The notes: generated by a model from the sequence alone, not told the origin. A DNA stretch of 52,790 nucleotides from Eikenella glucosivorans (GCF_016025525.2 NZ_JACSGR010000009.1:1-52790); one strand, 5' to 3'. Shown: positions 1 through 8,155, counted from the first letter of the stretch. Made by a program: numbers and translations.

Positions 1-1
1 C

Positions 2-55
2 GGCGATACGCCGTTTGAGGTGTTGCAGGCTTATTTTTCTCAACCTGTGGTGTAA
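2..55 (+). CDS. C-terminal end of an unidentified protein (partial)
   Basis: An open frame enters from the left edge and reads GDTPFEVLQAYFSQPVV before a TAA at 53-55. It is followed at once by an inverted pair of uptake sequences that would end its transcript. Only 17 residues are visible, too few to name the product. Confidence 0.5.
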   Translation, partial: GDTPFEVLQAYFSQPVV

Positions 56-80
56 ACAACGCGGTTATTTTCTACAGGGA

Positions 81-112
81 AGGCTACCTGAAAATTATTT
101 TTCAGGTAGCCT
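81..112. terminator. Inverted uptake-sequence pair, bidirectional terminator
   Basis: AGGCTACCTGAA at 81-92 faces TTCAGGTAGCCT at 101-112. With the flanking A and T runs they form a stem of about 14 bp and a very short loop. It lies between a plus-strand gene ending at 55 and a minus-strand gene ending at 137, so it can serve both. Confidence 0.75.
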
Positions 113-136
113 TGGTGTTGGTTTGCGGAAACGGCA

Positions 137-424
137 TTACTTGCCCGGCTCAGGCGGCAAACTGCGCCACCAGCGCCACAGCATCCGCCCGGCTTTGGGC
201 AGCAGGGCGCGCTGTTTGGCCGGAGGCAGCACGGCGGCCTGCCACAGCAGCATGGCCAGCGGCAGGCGGTCGGCCAGCTTGAGCCAGCGTTGCCAGTCGG
301 TGCCGCGGCCTTGCTGCTGCCGCTTGCGCTGTTTCAGCTGCTCGGCGCGGATTTTCAGGCGGGCGAGCTCGGCTTGTAGGGCGAGCAGTTCGCGCTGCTG
401 CCGTTTGCTTATCGGGCTGCTCAT
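137..424 (-). CDS. YqjK-like small basic protein
   Basis: The predicted 95-residue protein is rich in Lys, Arg and Gln in its first 40 residues (a probable helix or coiled coil) and has a hydrophobic, Trp-containing second half. It is the last gene of a minus-strand three-gene set and its ATG overlaps the stop of the preceding yqjE-like gene by four bases (ATGA), indicating translational coupling. Its position after a DUF883 gene and a holin-superfamily gene matches the yqjD-yqjE-yqjK arrangement of proteobacteria. The name rests on context and composition, not on a strong motif. No function is established here. Confidence 0.65.
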   Translation of the reverse strand: MSSPISKRQQRELLALQAELARLKIRAEQLKQRKRQQQGRGTDWQRWLKLADRLPLAMLLWQAAVLPPAKQRALLPKAGRMLWRWWRSLPPEPGK

Positions 425-846
425 TCGGCTTGCTCCGTGTTATCGGTTTGCGGCGCGGCGTTGGGATGATTGGGGGAACGGCCGCGCAGGGTGTCGATGT
501 CGCGGCGCATATCGGCCAGGGTGGAGGCTACCTGAAAACCGGCCTGCCGCCAGCCGGATGCGGCGCGTGCCAAGGCAACCCAGGCAATCAGCAGCAGCAG
601 CACGGGCAGGCCGAAAAACACCCAAGCCTTGGCCTGCGCCGGCAGCACAGCGTCCAGCCCGAACAGCAGGCTGATCAGCGCGGAGAGCAGCATCACGCCG
701 CCCACAGCCACCGCCGCAAACATACGCACCAAGCCTGCAGCTTGGTCGGAAAGGTCGATGCCGAGGATTTGCAGGCGCAGCAGCAGCAAATCCACGCCCT
801 GGTTCATCAGGAAGCGGAAGTGGTCGATATTCTGTTTCAGGCTCAT
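421..846 (-). CDS. YqjE-like phage-holin-superfamily membrane protein
   Basis: The 141-residue product starts at the ATG at 846, chosen because a GAGGAG ribosome-binding site lies just upstream; a longer frame exists without support. It starts MSLKQNIDHFRFLMNQ and has two strong hydrophobic segments, about residues 45-70 and 80-105, as in the holin-X/YqjE family of inner-membrane proteins. It lies between a DUF883 gene and a YqjK-like gene. An uptake sequence at 525-536 lies within the reading frame and encodes GFQVAS on the minus strand. The role is unknown; in other bacteria the cluster is linked to stationary phase and stress, which is an inference here. Confidence 0.75.
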   Translation of the reverse strand: MSLKQNIDHFRFLMNQGVDLLLLRLQILGIDLSDQAAGLVRMFAAVAVGGVMLLSALISLLFGLDAVLPAQAKAWVFFGLPVLLLLIAWVALARAASGWRQAGFQVASTLADMRRDIDTLRGRSPNHPNAAPQTDNTEQAE

Positions 847-930
847 GGCGGGCTCCTCGGCTCGTTGGCGGGCAAAACGCCCGCCTGCGTTCGGGTGGGC
901 AGGGCGGGCGGCGTGTATCAATTCGGCTGT

Positions 931-1242
931 TTAGCGGCGGTTGAGCAGCACGCCCACCACCAAGCCGGCCAGCGCGGCGAAGCCCATGGCGTAATACGGT
1001 TTTTCCTGCACCAGCTCGTCGGCCTGGCGGGCGGTTTGTTTCACTTTGTCCACGGCCACTTCTTCAAATTCGCCCAGCTTGCGTTGGGCGGCCTGCAGCT
1101 TGCGTTGCAGCTTGCCGCGCAGCTCTTGGGCTTCTTCGCTGCCGTATTCGACGCCGGTGTTGTACAGCTCTTCCACATTGTCCAGTACGTCGCGCACTTC
1201 CTTCATCAGTTCTTCTTTCTGCTGCTCGAAATCTTTTCTCAT
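931..1242 (-). CDS. DUF883 (ElaB/YqjD-type) membrane-anchored protein
   Basis: The 103-residue protein has a charged amphipathic N-terminal helix region (residues 1-75, many Glu, Lys and Gln) and a single C-terminal membrane segment followed by NRR. This is the ElaB/YqjD/YgaM layout. In E. coli YqjD anchors to the inner membrane by its C-terminus and associates with ribosomes in stationary phase; the same role is plausible but not shown. It is the first gene of the minus-strand cluster and is separated by about 85 bp from the holin-like gene. Start ATG at 1242 is preceded by an AGGAG-like site. Confidence 0.8.
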   Translation of the reverse strand: MRKDFEQQKEELMKEVRDVLDNVEELYNTGVEYGSEEAQELRGKLQRKLQAAQRKLGEFEEVAVDKVKQTARQADELVQEKPYYAMGFAALAGLVVGVLLNRR

Positions 1243-1364
1243 GTCGGTCTCCTAGTCGGGAATGGGGACGGCGTCGGGGTGAGCCGTCTGCGCCAGTATA
1301 TGGGGCGGCGGCGGATAGGGCAAGCGGGCGGGGGTTTGGGCGGCGCGGAAAGCCGGCTCCCTTA

Positions 1365-1470
1365 TATAGCGGATTTTGTAACTTTCGCTACGGTGTCGGC
1401 TCGCCTTGCCGTACTGGTTATACTGCCTGCGGCTCGCCGCTTGGTATCGGAAGGCACAAAATCCGCTATA
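1365..1470. mobile_element. Correia-type repeat element (CREE/NEMIS-like MITE)
   Basis: The element is 106 bp long and bounded by inverted repeats TATAGCGGATTTTGT (left) and ACAAAATCCGCTATA (right). TATA ends and an adjacent TA on the left fit insertion at TA. Its interior, read on the minus strand, carries the core blocks I recall from Neisseria Correia elements: GAGCCGCAGGCAGTA, then CAGTACGGCAAGGCGAG. Its length equals the internally deleted class (about 104-108 bp). It encodes no protein and lies 225 bp upstream of hemL. In Neisseria these elements can carry promoters or RNase III sites; that is only possible here. Confidence 0.85.
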
Positions 1471-1521
1471 GAGGCTTCGGTTTGCTTTGCAATAACCTGT
1501 TTTGGGTATGGAAATGCCGTT

Positions 1522-1567
1522 TTCAGGTAGCCTTCCGATGCGGCAGCCCGGTTTGAGGCTACCTGAA
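1522..1567. repeat. Inverted uptake-sequence pair upstream of hemL
   Basis: TTCAGGTAGCCT at 1522-1533 and AGGCTACCTGAA at 1556-1567 form an inverted repeat with a 22-bp loop between the Correia-like element and hemL. The loop is larger than in the terminator-like pairs. It could still end transcription entering from the left. Confidence 0.6.
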
Positions 1568-1694
1568 AACGAGGTCTTGGCGCTGCCGATACCGGGTTGC
1601 TGCAAAGCCAAAGCGCAGCTTCAACGAGGTGAAAACCCATCGGCAAAGTCTGCTAAAATCCGCCCGTTCCCATTTCCCCGTTCAGGACTTCCCC

Positions 1695-2981
1695 ATGACC
1701 GACCGCAACCAACAGCTCTTCACCCGCGCCAAAGCCGTGATTCCCGGCGGCGTGAATTCGCCCGTGCGCGCCTTCGGCAGCGTCGGCGGTGTGCCGCGCT
1801 TCATCAAAAAGGCCGAGGGCGCGTTTGTGTGGGACGAAAACGGCACGCGCTATATCGACTACGTCGGCTCGTGGGGCCCGGCCATCGTGGGGCATGCGCA
1901 CCCGGAAGTGCTGGAAGCGGTGCGCGAGGCGGCGCTGGGCGGGCTCTCGTTTGGCGCGCCCACCGAGGCGGAAATCGTGATCGCCGAAGAGATCTGCCGG
2001 CTGGTGCCCAGCGTGGGGCGGTTGCGGCTGGTGAGTTCCGGCACGGAAGCCACCATGTCGGCCATCCGCCTGGCGCGCGGCTACACCGGGCGCGACCAAA
2101 TCATCAAGTTTGAAGGCTGCTACCACGGCCATTCCGACAGCCTTTTGGTGAAAGCCGGCAGCGGCCTGCTCACCTTCGGCCACCCCTCCTCCGCCGGCGT
2201 ACCCGCCGATTTCACCAAGCACACGCTGGTATTGGAATACAACAACGTGGCGCAGCTGGAAGAAGCCTTCGCCCAAGCAGGCGGCCAGATTGCCTGCGTG
2301 ATTGTGGAGCCCTTTGCCGGTAATATGAACCTGGTGCGCCCCACGCCCGAATTCCTGCGCGCCCTGCGCGAGCTCACCGCCCAACACGGCGCGGTGCTGA
2401 TTTACGACGAAGTGATGACCGGCTTCCGAGTGGCGCTGGGCGGCGCGCAGTCGCTGCACGGCATCACGCCGGATTTGACCACCATGGGCAAGGTGATCGG
2501 CGGCGGCATGCCGCTGGCGGCCTTCGGCGGACGGCGCGACATCATGGACTGCATTTCCCCTTTGGGCGCGGTGTATCAGGCCGGCACGCTTTCGGGCAAC
2601 CCGGTGGCGGTGGCGGCGGGCTTAAAAACCTTGGAAATCATCCAGCGCCCGGGCTTCTACGAAAACCTCACCGCGCGCACCGAACAATTGGTGCGCGGGC
2701 TGAAACAGGCGGCGGCGAAGGCGGGCGTTGCGTTTAACGCCGACAGCGTGGGCGGCATGTTCGGCCTGTATTTTTCAGGTAGCCTGCCGCAGAACTATGC
2801 GGATATGGCGGCTTCCGATATCGGTGCGTTTAAAACTTTCTTCCACGGCATGCTGGATAAAGGCGTGGCCTTCGGACCTTCGGCCTATGAGGCGGCCTTT
2901 GTGTCGGCGGCGCACGGCGAAGAGCTGGTGGGCGAGACCGTGCGGATAGCCGGGGAAGTGTTCCGGCAGATGGCGGGCTAG
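1695..2981 (+). CDS. hemL: Glutamate-1-semialdehyde 2,1-aminomutase
   Basis: The 428-residue PLP enzyme converts glutamate-1-semialdehyde to 5-aminolevulinate in the C5 route of tetrapyrrole synthesis. It shows the family start (IPGGVNSPVRAF), the aminotransferase block LIYDEVMTGFR and the PLP lysine in TTMGKVIGGGMPLAAFGG, at about residue 266. Length matches the family. The ATG at 1695 was chosen because MTDRNQQLFTRAKAVIPGG is the usual N-terminus; the longer frame from 1629 is not needed. An uptake sequence at 2774-2785 is inside the gene and encodes FSGSL. hemB, acting next in the pathway, lies at the far right of the window. Confidence 0.97.
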   Translation: MTDRNQQLFTRAKAVIPGGVNSPVRAFGSVGGVPRFIKKAEGAFVWDENGTRYIDYVGSWGPAIVGHAHPEVLEAVREAALGGLSFGAPTEAEIVIAEEICRLVPSVGRLRLVSSGTEATMSAIRLARGYTGRDQIIKFEGCYHGHSDSLLVKAGSGLLTFGHPSSAGVPADFTKHTLVLEYNNVAQLEEAFAQAGGQIACVIVEPFAGNMNLVRPTPEFLRALRELTAQHGAVLIYDEVMTGFRVALGGAQSLHGITPDLTTMGKVIGGGMPLAAFGGRRDIMDCISPLGAVYQAGTLSGNPVAVAAGLKTLEIIQRPGFYENLTARTEQLVRGLKQAAAKAGVAFNADSVGGMFGLYFSGSLPQNYADMAASDIGAFKTFFHGMLDKGVAFGPSAYEAAFVSAAHGEELVGETVRIAGEVFRQMAG

Positions 2982-2986
2982 GCCAG

Positions 2987-3058
2987 AGGCTACCTGAAAA
3001 ATGTTTGGCACGTATTTCGGCTTCGTAGAAACGCGCGAAACACATTTTCAGGTAGCCT
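2987..3058. terminator. Inverted uptake-sequence pair after hemL
   Basis: AGGCTACCTGAA at 2987-2998 pairs with TTCAGGTAGCCT at 3047-3058, starting six bases after the hemL stop. The 48-bp loop contains a sequence related to the TTCGCAGAAAC repeat module described in the findings. The long loop makes it a weaker terminator than the tight pairs elsewhere. Confidence 0.5.
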
Positions 3059-3082
3059 TCAGAACATCCGCAGCGAAGCCGT

Positions 3083-3088
3083 TATAAT
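3083..3088 (+). promoter_or_regulatory. Probable -10 element of galU
   Basis: A perfect TATAAT lies 43 bp before the galU start, just after the hemL terminator. No good -35 hexamer is visible at standard spacing, so the call rests on the -10 box and its position. Confidence 0.4.
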
Positions 3089-3131
3089 GCGGCATCTTTT
3101 TCTACCGATCCAATCCCATACGAGCCAAATC

Positions 3132-4013
3132 ATGCAACACCCCGTTCCAATCAAAAAAGCCGTCTTCCCCGTGGCCGGGATGGGCACGCGCTTCTTGCCC
3201 GCCACCAAGGCCAGCCCCAAAGAAATGCTGCCGATTGTGGATAAGCCGCTGATTCAATATGCGGTGGAAGAAGCCGTGGCCGCCGGCTGCACCGAGCTGG
3301 TGTTTATCACCGGCCGCAACAAGCGCAGCATCGAAGACCATTTCGACAAGGCCTACGAGCTGGAAACCGAGCTGGAGCACCGCCACAAAAACGCGCTGCT
3401 TGCCCATGTGCGCGACATCCTGCCGCCCGAAGTCACCTGCCTGTATATCCGCCAAGCCGAGGCGCTGGGCCTGGGGCACGCCGTGCTGTGCGCCCGCGCG
3501 GCGGTGGGCAACGAGCCTTTCGCCGTGATCCTGGCCGATGATTTAATCGACGCGCCGCAGGGCGCCATCGCGCAGATGGTGGACGTGTATGCCCACACCG
3601 GCAACAGCGTGCTGGGCGTGGAAACGGTGGCGCCTGCGCAAACCGGCTCCTACGGCATTGTGGAAGTGTCGCCGTGGCAGCAGTATCAGCGCATCCGCAG
3701 CATTGTGGAGAAGCCGAAGCCGGAAGAAGCGCCGTCGAACCTGGCCGTGGTGGGGCGCTACATCCTCACGCCGCGCATTTTCCAGCTGCTGCAAACCATC
3801 GGCCGCGGCGCGGGCGGCGAAATCCAGCTCACCGACGGCATCGCCAAGCTGCTGGAGCACGAGCCGGTGTTGGCGCACGCCTTTGCCGGCAAGCGCTACG
3901 ACTGCGGCAGCAAGCTGGGTTATCTGGAAGCCACCGTGGCTTACGGCCTGAAACACCCGGAAACGGCCGAAGCCTTCCGTGCGCTGCTGCAACAGTACGG
4001 CCGGCCGGAATAA
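3132..4013 (+). CDS. galU: UTP--glucose-1-phosphate uridylyltransferase
   Basis: The 293-residue cytoplasmic enzyme makes UDP-glucose from UTP and glucose-1-phosphate, a precursor for lipooligosaccharide and other glycans. The nucleotide-binding signature GMGTRFLPATKASPKEML is at residues 15-32, followed by VDKPLIQYAVEEAVAAG and later GLGHAVLCAR and VEKPKPEEAPSNLAVVGRYI. The start at 3132 (MQHPVPIKKAVFPVAG) leaves the usual short leader before the first beta strand; the upstream in-frame extension to 3087 overlaps the -10 box and is unlikely. It stands alone between uptake-sequence terminators. Confidence 0.96.
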   Translation: MQHPVPIKKAVFPVAGMGTRFLPATKASPKEMLPIVDKPLIQYAVEEAVAAGCTELVFITGRNKRSIEDHFDKAYELETELEHRHKNALLAHVRDILPPEVTCLYIRQAEALGLGHAVLCARAAVGNEPFAVILADDLIDAPQGAIAQMVDVYAHTGNSVLGVETVAPAQTGSYGIVEVSPWQQYQRIRSIVEKPKPEEAPSNLAVVGRYILTPRIFQLLQTIGRGAGGEIQLTDGIAKLLEHEPVLAHAFAGKRYDCGSKLGYLEATVAYGLKHPETAEAFRALLQQYGRPE

Positions 4014-4038
4014 CGTGGAGAGGCCGCGCGGCCGTTAA

Positions 4039-4093
4039 AGGCTACCTGAAAATCAGGCTACCTGAAAACCTTTGCGGGTTTTTCAGGTAGCCT
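4039..4093. terminator. Triple uptake sequence after galU
   Basis: Two direct copies of AGGCTACCTGAA (4039-4050, 4055-4066) are followed by the inverse copy at 4082-4093. The second and third form a tight stem with the loop AACCTTTGCGGGTTT between them; the direct doublet gives an alternative pairing. It separates galU from the phosphate transporter gene. Confidence 0.7.
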
Positions 4094-4121
4094 GATTTTG
4101 CGTGTGGCTTCAACGGATTTT

Positions 4122-4129
4122 GGTATAAT
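4122..4129 (+). promoter_or_regulatory. Extended -10 promoter of the phosphate transporter gene
   Basis: TGGTATAAT (positions 4121-4129) has both the TATAAT hexamer and the upstream TGn of an extended -10 promoter. It lies 75 bp before the start codon and directly after the terminator of galU. No convincing -35 box is seen, as expected for this class. Confidence 0.55.
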
Positions 4130-4203
4130 CGCCCCGTTTGTTTGGCGCACCGCCCCCTTGTGCGGCTGCCTTGTTTGAATTTCTGTTTGCAAAGAACACC
4201 ATA

Positions 4204-5784
4204 ATGGCCGCTTCCCCTGCTTCGCTGCGTTTGAAGACTGTCAATTTCCTCGGCATAGCCGTGTTGCTCGGCATGTCCGGCTATTTCATCTATTGGGGGC
4301 TGGGCTACATCCAGCATCACCATACCGTGTTGTTTGTGTTGGCGGCGCTGTTCGGCATCTTCATGGCCTTCAATATCGGCGGCAACGATGTGGCCAATTC
4401 CTTCGGCACCTCGGTGGGCGCGGGCACGCTGAGCATCCCGCAGGCGCTGGCGGTGGCGGCGGTGTTTGAAGTGAGCGGGGCGATGCTGGCCGGCGGCGGT
4501 GTGACCGCCACTATCCGCAACGGCATCGTGGATTTGGGCGGCATGTCGCTGGAACCCTTGCAGTTTGTCTACATCATGATGGCGGCGCTGGCGGCGGCTT
4601 CGCTGTGGCTGCTGTTTGCTTCGCAGAAAGGCCTGCCGGTATCCACCACGCATTCCATCATCGGCGGTATCGTGGGCTCGGCATTGGTTTTGGGTTTCTA
4701 CAACAGCGGTTTGGGCGGCTTGAATCTGGTGCGCTGGGACAAAATCGGCGAAATCGCCATTTCCTGGGTGCTTTCACCGTTGCTGGGCGGGGTCACTTCC
4801 TATCTGATTTTCAAAAACATCAAGACCTATATCCTGGGCTACAACGTGGCCTCCAGCCGCCATGTGCAGCGCCTGCGCAAAGAGAAGCTGGAATATAAGA
4901 AAGAACACAAAACACGCTTCGAGCAGATGAGCGAGCTGCAACAGATGGCCTACACCGCCACCATCGTGCGCGATGCCCAGCTTTACAACGAAGGCCATTA
5001 CCAGCCCGAAGAGCTGGCATCCGACTATTACCGCGGCCTGCATGAAATCGACCGCCGCAAAGACGAAATCAACGCCTTCCGCGCCTTGCGCCTGTGGGTG
5101 CCGCTGGTGGGTGCGGTGGGCGGCATGGTGATGGCGGCCATGCTGTTGTTTAAAGGCCTGAAACATCTGAACTTGGGCTTGAGCACGCTGGATAACCTGC
5201 TGATCGTCGGCATGGTGGGCGCGGTGTTGTGGATGGGCACGTTTGCCTACGCCCGCACCCTGAAAACCGGCAACAACCTCGACCGTGCCACCTTCATCAT
5301 GTTCAGCTGGCTGCAAGTGTTCACCGCCTGCTGCTTCGCCTTCAGCCACGGCTCCAACGATATCGCCAACGCCATCGGCCCCTTCGCCGCCATCATGGAC
5401 GTGCTGCGCAGCGGCGGCATCGGCAACGAGGGAGAAATTCCGCCGATTACCATGCTCACCTTCGGCGTGGCGCTGGTGGTGGGGCTGTGGTTTATCGGGC
5501 GGGAGGTGATTGCCACGGTGGGCGAAAACCTGGCCAAGATGCATCCCTCCTCCGGCTTTGTGGCCGAGCTCTCCGCGGCCACCGTGGTGATGTTGGCTTC
5601 GGCGCTGGGCCTGCCCGTATCGAGCACGCACATCCTGGTGGGTGCGGTGTTGGGCATCGGGCTGGTAAACCGCAATGCCAACTGGCGCCTGATGAAGCCC
5701 ATTGCACTGGCCTGGGTGATTACCGTGCCCGCGGCCGGGCTGCTGGCGGCGGTTTGCTTTACGGTGCTGAATGCGGTGTTTTGA
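4204..5784 (+). CDS. Inorganic phosphate transporter, PiT family
   Basis: The 526-residue inner-membrane protein takes up inorganic phosphate by ion symport. It carries the duplicated family signature: GGNDVANSFGTSVGAG near residue 60 and HGSNDIANAIGPFAA near residue 380. Multiple hydrophobic segments flank a long charged cytoplasmic region (about residues 215-300: LRKEKLEYKKEHKTRFEQ). The ATG at 4204 fits a short charged N-terminus before the first membrane helix; an upstream frame to 4138 overlaps the promoter. It is monocistronic. PitA versus PitB cannot be decided from sequence alone. Confidence 0.93.
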   Translation: MAASPASLRLKTVNFLGIAVLLGMSGYFIYWGLGYIQHHHTVLFVLAALFGIFMAFNIGGNDVANSFGTSVGAGTLSIPQALAVAAVFEVSGAMLAGGGVTATIRNGIVDLGGMSLEPLQFVYIMMAALAAASLWLLFASQKGLPVSTTHSIIGGIVGSALVLGFYNSGLGGLNLVRWDKIGEIAISWVLSPLLGGVTSYLIFKNIKTYILGYNVASSRHVQRLRKEKLEYKKEHKTRFEQMSELQQMAYTATIVRDAQLYNEGHYQPEELASDYYRGLHEIDRRKDEINAFRALRLWVPLVGAVGGMVMAAMLLFKGLKHLNLGLSTLDNLLIVGMVGAVLWMGTFAYARTLKTGNNLDRATFIMFSWLQVFTACCFAFSHGSNDIANAIGPFAAIMDVLRSGGIGNEGEIPPITMLTFGVALVVGLWFIGREVIATVGENLAKMHPSSGFVAELSAATVVMLASALGLPVSSTHILVGAVLGIGLVNRNANWRLMKPIALAWVITVPAAGLLAAVCFTVLNAVF

Positions 5785-6062
5785 TTGGGCTACCTGAAAA
5801 ATACGGTCGAGCAAACGCGGGTAACACCAAATTTTGGCGTAAGGAAAATAGGATTCCCATCTCGCTAAATTTGGTTGAGTCTTGGTGCTGCAGAACTCAT
5901 CTGCAGGAGCCTTGTTTGATTGCACCCAGTAGCCGTTTTGCCCGCGCCGTTGCCGCAAAAAGAGTATTTTTGCAATAAGGGCTTGCGTTCGTCTCGCAAA
6001 CTATCCTAAAATCCGCTGTTTTCTTATTGACCAAATTTCCCGAAGGAAGAAGGAATAATCAT

Positions 6063-6311
6063 ATGGTAGTGATCCGTTTTTCGCGCGGCGGCTCCAAGCA
6101 TTCCCCGTTTTTCAACATCGTGGTAGCCGATTCGCGCAACCGCCGCGACGGCCGTTTCATTGAGCGCGTGGGCTTCTACAACCCTGTTGCCAATAAAAAA
6201 CAGGAACGCGTTCGCCTGAACACCGAGCGTTTGAACTACTGGGTAAGCCAAGGCGCCCAAGTGAGCGATGCCGTTGCCCGCCTGGTGAAAGAACAGCAGA
6301 AAGCCGCCTAA
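6063..6311 (+). CDS. rpsP: 30S ribosomal protein S16
   Basis: The 82-residue protein binds 16S rRNA early in small-subunit assembly. It begins MVVIRFSRGGSKHSPFFNIV and contains the conserved RDGRFIERVGFYNP. It opens the rpsP-rimM-trmD-rplS operon, a standard bacterial order. The start is set by the family N-terminus and an AGGAAGAAGGA site about 9 bases upstream; the frame upstream to 6027 is not part of S16. Confidence 0.98.
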   Translation: MVVIRFSRGGSKHSPFFNIVVADSRNRRDGRFIERVGFYNPVANKKQERVRLNTERLNYWVSQGAQVSDAVARLVKEQQKAA

Positions 6312-6327
6312 TCGCGGAATACCAGCC

Positions 6328-6840
6328 ATGAGCCGCAGCCAAGAAAAGTGGATAGCCATGGGCTATGTGAAAGGCGCGTTTGGCGTGAAAGGCTGGGTGA
6401 AAGTGGCCGCTGGCACCGAATACGCCGACAGCCTGCTGGATTATCCGGTGTGGCGTTTGAGTAAAGACGGCGTTTCCCGCAGCTACACGTTGGAAAACGG
6501 CCAAGTGGCCGGCGATGAATTACAGGTAAAGTTTGCCGAAATCGGCAACCGTGATGCCGCACAGTTGTTGCGCGGATACACCATCGAAATCAAGCGTAGC
6601 GATTTCGAGCCTGCCGAAGAAGGCGAATATTACTGGGCCGACTTGGTCGGCTTGGCTGTGCACAACCGGCAAAACGAATTCATCGGTATCGTGAGCAACC
6701 TGATGGAAACCGGTGCGCACGATATCTTGGTGGTGGATGGCGAATATGGCCGCAAGCTGATTCCCTTTGTTGATCATTACATCGACAACGTGGATTTAGA
6801 ACAAGGCGGCATCGTGGCCGACTGGGGCTTGGATTACTGA
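6328..6840 (+). CDS. rimM: Ribosome maturation factor RimM
   Basis: The 170-residue protein helps mature the 3' domain of 16S rRNA in the 30S subunit and binds S19. The N-terminal beta-barrel domain starts with MGYVKGAFGVKGWVKV; the C-terminal PRC-barrel shows YYWADLVGL near residue 95 and GEYGRKLIPFVDHYIDNVD near residue 135. It lies 16 bp after rpsP, and its stop shares a base with the trmD start (TGATG), showing coupling. A second in-frame ATG at 6358 is possible, but 6328 keeps the usual short leader. Confidence 0.96.
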   Translation: MSRSQEKWIAMGYVKGAFGVKGWVKVAAGTEYADSLLDYPVWRLSKDGVSRSYTLENGQVAGDELQVKFAEIGNRDAAQLLRGYTIEIKRSDFEPAEEGEYYWADLVGLAVHNRQNEFIGIVSNLMETGAHDILVVDGEYGRKLIPFVDHYIDNVDLEQGGIVADWGLDY

Positions 6841-7583
6841 TGTACATCCAAGCCGTTACCCTGTTTGGCGAGATGTTTCGCAGCATTACCGAGCATGGTG
6901 TAACCGGCCGGGCGCTGCAGCGTGGTTTGTGGCAGTTTGATGCGGTGAACCCGCGCCAGTTTGCCGACAACAAACTGGGCTATATCGACGACAGGCCTTT
7001 CGGCGGCGGCCCCGGTATGATTATGATGGCTGAACCTTTGCAGGCAGCCATCAACACCGCCAAAGCACGGCAAAACGGCAGGGTCATCTATTTGAGTCCG
7101 CAAGGCACGCCGCTCACACATGGCAAAGCAGCCGAGCTGGCCAAGCTGGACGGCCTGATCTTGGTGTGCGGCCGCTATGAAGGCATAGACGAACGGCTGC
7201 TAAGCAGCAGTATCGACGAAGAAATCAGTATCGGCGATTTTGTCGTGTCCGGCGGGGAACTGCCGGCCATGATGCTGATGGACGCGGTGTTGCGGCTGAT
7301 ACCCGGCGTGCTGGGTGATGCCGATTCGGCCGGGCAGGATTCCTTTGCCAACGGCCTGCTCGACTGCCCGCACTACACCCGCCCGATAGAATTTCAGGGC
7401 ATGACCGTGCCCGCTGTGTTGCGCAGCGGCAACCATGCGCTGATTGCGGAATGGCGCCTCGAACAGGCGTTGCGCCGCACCCTCTTGCGCCGGCCCGACC
7501 TTTTGGCCGAGCGCGAATTAACCCCAGAGGAATCTAGGCTCCTGCGGAAAATCCGGCAGGAGGAACGAGATATCCCATCATAA
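6840..7583 (+). CDS. trmD: tRNA (guanine-N1)-methyltransferase
   Basis: The 247-residue SPOUT enzyme methylates G37 at N1 in tRNAs reading CNN and related codons, which prevents +1 frameshifting. Visible motifs are DDRPFGGGPGMIMM near residue 50, CGRYEGIDER near residue 112 and ISIGDFVVSGGELPAMM near residue 135, which form the trefoil-knot SAM site and catalytic region. Length is typical. It overlaps rimM by one base and is followed 13 bp later by rplS. Confidence 0.98.
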   Translation: MYIQAVTLFGEMFRSITEHGVTGRALQRGLWQFDAVNPRQFADNKLGYIDDRPFGGGPGMIMMAEPLQAAINTAKARQNGRVIYLSPQGTPLTHGKAAELAKLDGLILVCGRYEGIDERLLSSSIDEEISIGDFVVSGGELPAMMLMDAVLRLIPGVLGDADSAGQDSFANGLLDCPHYTRPIEFQGMTVPAVLRSGNHALIAEWRLEQALRRTLLRRPDLLAERELTPEESRLLRKIRQEERDIPS

Positions 7584-7596
7584 CAAGGACTTTGCA

Positions 7597-7968
7597 ATGA
7601 ACTTGATTCAACAGCTCGAACAGGAAGAAATCGCCCGTTTGAACAAATCCATCCCCGAATTCGCTCCCGGCGACACCGTGTCTGTTTCCGTGCGCGTAAC
7701 CGAGGGCAACCGCACCCGTTTGCAGGCCTATGAAGGCGTGGTGATTTCCCGCCGCAACCGTGGCTTGAACAGCAACTTCATCGTGCGCAAAATCTCCAGC
7801 GGTGAAGGCGTGGAGCGTACTTTCCAGCTCTATTCCCCCAACGTTGAGAAAATCGAAGTGAAACGCCGCGGCCACGTTCGCCGCGCCAAGCTGTACTATC
7901 TGCGCGGCCTCACCGGCAAAGCTGCCCGCATCAAAGAAAAGCTGTCTTCCCGCAAACAGGAAGATTAA
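7597..7968 (+). CDS. rplS: 50S ribosomal protein L19
   Basis: The 123-residue protein lies at the 30S/50S interface. The conserved FAPGDTVSVSVRVTEGNRTR, the block YEGVVISRRNRGLNSNF and the ending KLYYLRGLTGKAARIKE are all present. It is the last gene of the operon and is followed 15 bp later by an intrinsic terminator. An AAGGA ribosome-binding site precedes the ATG. Confidence 0.98.
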   Translation: MNLIQQLEQEEIARLNKSIPEFAPGDTVSVSVRVTEGNRTRLQAYEGVVISRRNRGLNSNFIVRKISSGEGVERTFQLYSPNVEKIEVKRRGHVRRAKLYYLRGLTGKAARIKEKLSSRKQED

Positions 7969-7983
7969 TCAACTTGCCATACG

Positions 7984-8011
7984 AAAACCTGCCCATTGCG
8001 GCAGGTTTTTT
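7984..8011 (+). terminator. Rho-independent terminator of the rpsP-rplS operon
   Basis: The arms ACCTGCC and GGCAGGT form a hairpin with a short loop, preceded by AAAA and followed by TTTTTT. It directly follows rplS. Confidence 0.9.
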
Positions 8012-8073
8012 GTTTGATGGGCAAGTGCACCGTTTTATTTTTATTTGTCGCTCTTCGCCCTGCCGCAGATATT

Positions 8074-8111
8074 TTCAGGTAGCCTCACTACTGACCATGA
8101 GGCTACCTGAA
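8074..8111. terminator. Inverted uptake-sequence pair, dtd/rplS convergent region
   Basis: TTCAGGTAGCCT at 8074-8085 and AGGCTACCTGAA at 8100-8111 form an inverted repeat with a 14-bp loop. It lies downstream of dtd (minus strand) and may end its transcript. Confidence 0.6.
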
Positions 8112-8155
8112 AACATTCGGCCCAACCCGCAGAGGTATGGCCGTGCCGGCCGAAG

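Noticed and set aside
81..112. Inverted repeats as ends of insertion sequences
   Set aside because: The 12-mers recur throughout as uptake sequences, with no transposase between any pair.
4774..5958. A 394-codon minus-strand frame opposite the phosphate transporter
   Set aside because: His/Gln-rich shadow frame with no family features; it crosses the terminator and the real gene on the plus strand.
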